This document shows positions 18,883 through 20,043 of a DNA stretch of 20,043 nt, in pieces. Positions within the stretch are counted from its first letter, which is position 1. Every line of letters begins with the position of its first letter. The notes under the pieces were generated by a model. It made no database searches and had not been told where the DNA came from. It saw nothing but the letters and a program-made list of their open reading frames with translations. Source of the DNA: a virus; the IMG/VR virus record IMGVR_UViG_3300002835_001420, positions 1-20,043 of that record. One strand, 5' to 3'. The translations under genes were made by a program, and so were the position numbers.

Positions 18883-18951
18883 GTATCCTGCCCGAGTCGA
18901 ACGGACGTTGACCTTCACTTGAACCAACCTGCGCCCGGCAGTTTTGGATAC
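18883..18951 (-). ncRNA. tRNA-like element E8, no CCA
   Basis: 69 nt closed by GTATCC/GGATAC, with a D-like arm CTGC-CGGGC-GCAG, a middle arm GTTG/CAAC whose loop is far longer than 7 nt, and a T-arm GTCCG-TTCGACT-CGGGC. It ends CATCGA, not CCA. It may be a decayed tRNA. Confidence 0.58.
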
Positions 18952-18982
18952 GTTCTATTGTACTTATTTCAAAACAATATTT

Positions 18983-19110
18983 TGGTTGTGGGAGTTGGAT
19001 TTGAACCAAAACCGGACTATCTATCAGTATTCGTTTTCCCGGGTCGAATACTTACCTGTCGTCGCCACGTCTCAGAATGACGTCGCTCTATCCATTTGAG
19101 CTATCCCAAC
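18983..19110 (-). tRNA. tRNA-Arg (TCT) with about 55 nt inserted in the variable region
   Basis: The D-arm (GCTC/GAGC, AATGGATA) and anticodon arm (ACGTC-ATTCTGA-GACGT, anticodon TCT) are normal, as are the T-loop TTCAAAT and encoded CCA. Between anticodon arm and T-arm lie about 55 extra bases with a perfect hairpin (AGTATTCG/CGAATACT). The acceptor stem pairs well only in its inner part (TGGGA/TCCCA); the outer pairs fit only with a bulge. A normal tRNA-Arg(TCT) lies at 19445-19521. It may be decaying, carry a large variable arm, or hold an intervening sequence. Confidence 0.72.
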
Positions 19111-19124
19111 ACGATAAAATCTAA

Positions 19125-19253
19125 GATGTATGAGTCAGATTTGAACTGACACGCATTTTAATCCTCTAATCAGTTATCCTAGGTTCTAGATTAGATTCAT
19201 AAAATATGTCACGACTCTCGCCGCCGCACTGACCATTTATGCTATCATACATC
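19125..19253 (-). ncRNA. tRNA-like element E10 without anticodon loop, no CCA
   Basis: 129 nt closed by a perfect 9-bp stem GATGTATGA/TCATACATC. The D-arm GCAT/GTGC with AATGG and the T-arm GTCAG-TTCAAAT-CTGAC are normal. Where the anticodon arm should be is CGGC-GAGA-GTCG, a GNRA tetraloop hairpin. A long hairpin with arms ATTTTA...CTAATC and GATTAG...TAAAAT takes the place of the variable loop. Confidence 0.62.
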
Positions 19254-19259
19254 AAACTG

Positions 19260-19345
19260 TGGAGGAAGAATACAGCATCGAACTGTTATCCCGTAGGATA
19301 CTCTAGTTTTCAAGACTAGTTGAGGAGCCAACCTCAGATTCTTCC
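19260..19345 (-). tRNA. tRNA-Ser (TGA)
   Basis: Acceptor GGAAGAA/TTCTTCC, D-arm TGAG/CTCA with TTGGCTC, anticodon loop CTTGAAA on CTAGT/ACTAG, class II variable arm TATCC/GGATA, T-loop TTCGATG on ACAG/CTGT, encoded CCA. The discriminator is T, not the G usual for Ser. Confidence 0.92.
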
Positions 19346-19354
19346 AAAATTGTA

Positions 19355-19441
19355 TTAGAGTAGCTAGTAACCGAAAACTAGATGTTTTCTTTTATACTGA
19401 CTAGTTCAGCTCGATTATTTATCGTTTATAAGTTACTCTAA
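19355..19441 (-). ncRNA. Cloverleaf-like spacer element E11
   Basis: 87 nt closed by TTAGAGTA/TACTCTAA (8 bp) with three hairpins: CGAT-AAATA-ATCG, CTGA-ACTAG-TCAG and CTAG/CTAG. The layout and size match a cloverleaf, but no loop has tRNA consensus and there is no CCA. Confidence 0.5.
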
Positions 19442-19444
19442 AAT

Positions 19445-19521
19445 TGGTAGTCCCGCCTGGGCACGATCCAGGAACCGCCGACTTAGAAGGTCGGAACTCT
19501 ATCCAATTGAGCTACGGGACC
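19445..19521 (-). tRNA. tRNA-Arg (TCT)
   Basis: Acceptor GGTCCCG/CGGGACT (one G-U), D-arm GCTC/GAGT with TTGGATA, anticodon loop CTTCTAA on CCGAC/GTCGG, T-stem CCTGG/CCAGG with loop ATCGTGC (A54/U58 as in tRNA-Gln), A73, encoded CCA. It is the first tRNA of the cluster in transcript order. Confidence 0.94.
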
Positions 19522-19574
19522 AAAACTTGTTTTTAGTGAGAGGAATCTCAGAGACTCAACTCAATCACTTATTT

Positions 19575-19603
19575 ATTATACTACTTTCTATTTATTTTGT
19601 CAA
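19575..19603 (-). promoter_or_regulatory. Main promoter of the tRNA cluster
   Basis: Minus strand: TTGACA (19598-19603), 17-bp spacer, TATAAT (19575-19580), about 54 bases before tRNA-Arg. Confidence 0.88.
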
Positions 19604-19607
19604 CTAC

Positions 19608-19675
19608 AGGTGACACTTTATTTCCATACCTTAAACACAAGTTTCCATGCGTAGATGGTTGTAAAGTGTCACCAT
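19608..19675 (-). repeat. 68-bp structured repeat, copy A
   Basis: Identical to copy B at 19712-19779, period 104 bp. Ends form a 12-bp perfect inverted repeat GGTGACACTTTA/TAAAGTGTCACC; inside are AAAC/GTTT and CCAT/ATGG hairpins, so the RNA could fold as a three-way junction. The strand is inferred from the flanking promoters. Confidence 0.85.
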
Positions 19676-19711
19676 TTCGGACGTCTAGAGAAGACTTATA
19701 ATTTATATTTT

Positions 19712-19779
19712 AGGTGACACTTTATTTCCATACCTTAAACACAAGTTTCCATGCGTAGATGGTTGTAAAGTGTCACCAT
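19712..19779 (-). repeat. 68-bp structured repeat, copy B
   Basis: Exact second copy of 19608-19675. It lies downstream of the promoter at 19837-19865 and upstream of the tRNA promoter, so it should be transcribed. The 36 bases between the copies are unrelated AT-rich sequence. Confidence 0.85.
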
Positions 19780-19836
19780 CATTCATATTTATTTTCGTTA
19801 TTCAGTTGTCAAAGACCAACATTTCACTACTCTTTC

Positions 19837-19865
19837 AGTATACTACTTATTGTTTCTGAAGTCAA
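19837..19865 (-). promoter_or_regulatory. Sigma70-type promoter upstream of the 68-bp repeats
   Basis: Minus strand: TTGACT (19860-19865), 17-bp spacer, TATACT (19837-19842). It follows the stop of the solenoid gene at the same distance as the promoter at 7007-7035 follows the other solenoid gene. No gene of useful length starts behind it before the tRNAs, so its product is the repeat-bearing RNA and possibly the tRNA transcript. Confidence 0.78.
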
Positions 19866-19885
19866 GGAATTATGGAAAATTATTT

Positions 19886-20043
19886 CTATCCAGAGACCTG
19901 AGCGTACCCAGAGACCTGAGCGTACCCAGAGACCTGAGCGTACCCAGAGACCTGAGCGGACCCAGAGACCAGAGCGGACCCAGAGACCAGAGCGGACCCA
20001 GAGACCAGAGCGGACCCATAAACCCGAGCGGACCCAGAGACCT
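19886..20043 (-). CDS. Second hexapeptide-repeat beta-solenoid protein (partial, start outside window)
   Basis: The last 51 codons of a gene entering from the right. It consists of near-perfect 18-bp tandem units, each coding one hexapeptide of the form V-S-G-(S/Y)-A-(L/Q), ending VSG and TAG. The 3' flank (GAAATAATTTTC, then AATTCCTTGAC) matches the flank of the solenoid gene at 7050-7436, so the two are duplicates including their downstream promoter. There the protein ends GEK; here a base change makes the stop three codons earlier. The repeats are far more uniform than in the other copy, so expansion is recent or ongoing. Confidence 0.85.
   Translation of the reverse strand, partial: VSGSARVYGSALVSGSALVSGSALVSGSAQVSGYAQVSGYAQVSGYAQVSG

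Noticed and set aside
19886-20043. CRISPR-like look of regularly spaced repeats
   Set aside because: The unit is an uninterrupted 18-bp tandem repeat with no spacers, in frame with a solenoid protein, and no cas genes are near.

Overview
This window looks like part of the genome of a large, AT-rich, T4-related tailed phage (myovirus). The minus-strand block RNase H - DUF6433-like - gp45 - gp44 - gp62 - RegA reproduces the T4 replication gene order 45-44-62-regA. Most coding is on the minus strand, intergenic gaps are short, small ORFs overlap by ATGA or TAATG, and there is a cluster of CCA-encoding tRNAs. The host cannot be read from the sequence. The promoters are host sigma70-like (TTGACA, 17 bp, TATACT/TATAAT), so host RNA polymerase is probably used early.

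Layout. 84-1854 (+): two tandem proteins whose N-termini resemble T4 capsid-targeting sequences, so they are candidate internal head proteins injected with the DNA. 1871-5993 (-): sliding clamp, clamp loader, RegA, RNase H and small companions, ended by a strong terminator. 6028-7436 (-): three small early-type genes (basic winged-helix-like protein, SH3-like protein, beta-solenoid protein), each with its own promoter. 7437-7790: a divergent control region with long inverted repeats, followed by a small early plus-strand gene at 7791. 8188-10594 (-): signal-peptide protein, HNH endonuclease, DEDDh exonuclease, zinc-ribbon proteins, tRNA-His and a lipoprotein. 10656-11645 (-): AAA+ ATPase. 11646-11889: a second divergent inverted-repeat region. 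11890-15499 (+): small early proteins, a calcineurin-like phosphoesterase, tRNA-Met, a BCS1-like AAA+ ATPase and small proteins. 15508-19521 (-): the tRNA cluster, with small genes and many structured non-tRNA elements. 19522-20043: promoters, a 68-bp duplicated hairpin element, and the 3' end of a second beta-solenoid gene built of 18-bp tandem repeats.

How it works together (inference). The clamp and loader serve DNA replication and probably late transcription, RNase H removes primers, and RegA represses early mRNAs. The early genes around 5.8-7.8 kb and 11.6-12.1 kb share strong promoters placed so close to the ATG that their mRNAs should be leaderless. The tRNAs read mainly A- or U-rich codons, as expected for an AT-rich phage.

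The most unusual parts are (1) the tRNA cluster, in which canonical CCA-encoding tRNAs alternate with cloverleaf-like elements closed by 6-11 bp stems and lacking CCA; (2) a long-variable-arm tRNA with anticodon UAU; (3) one protein domain present both in a putative injected head protein and in a leaderless early gene; and (4) the inverted-repeat divergent promoter regions.
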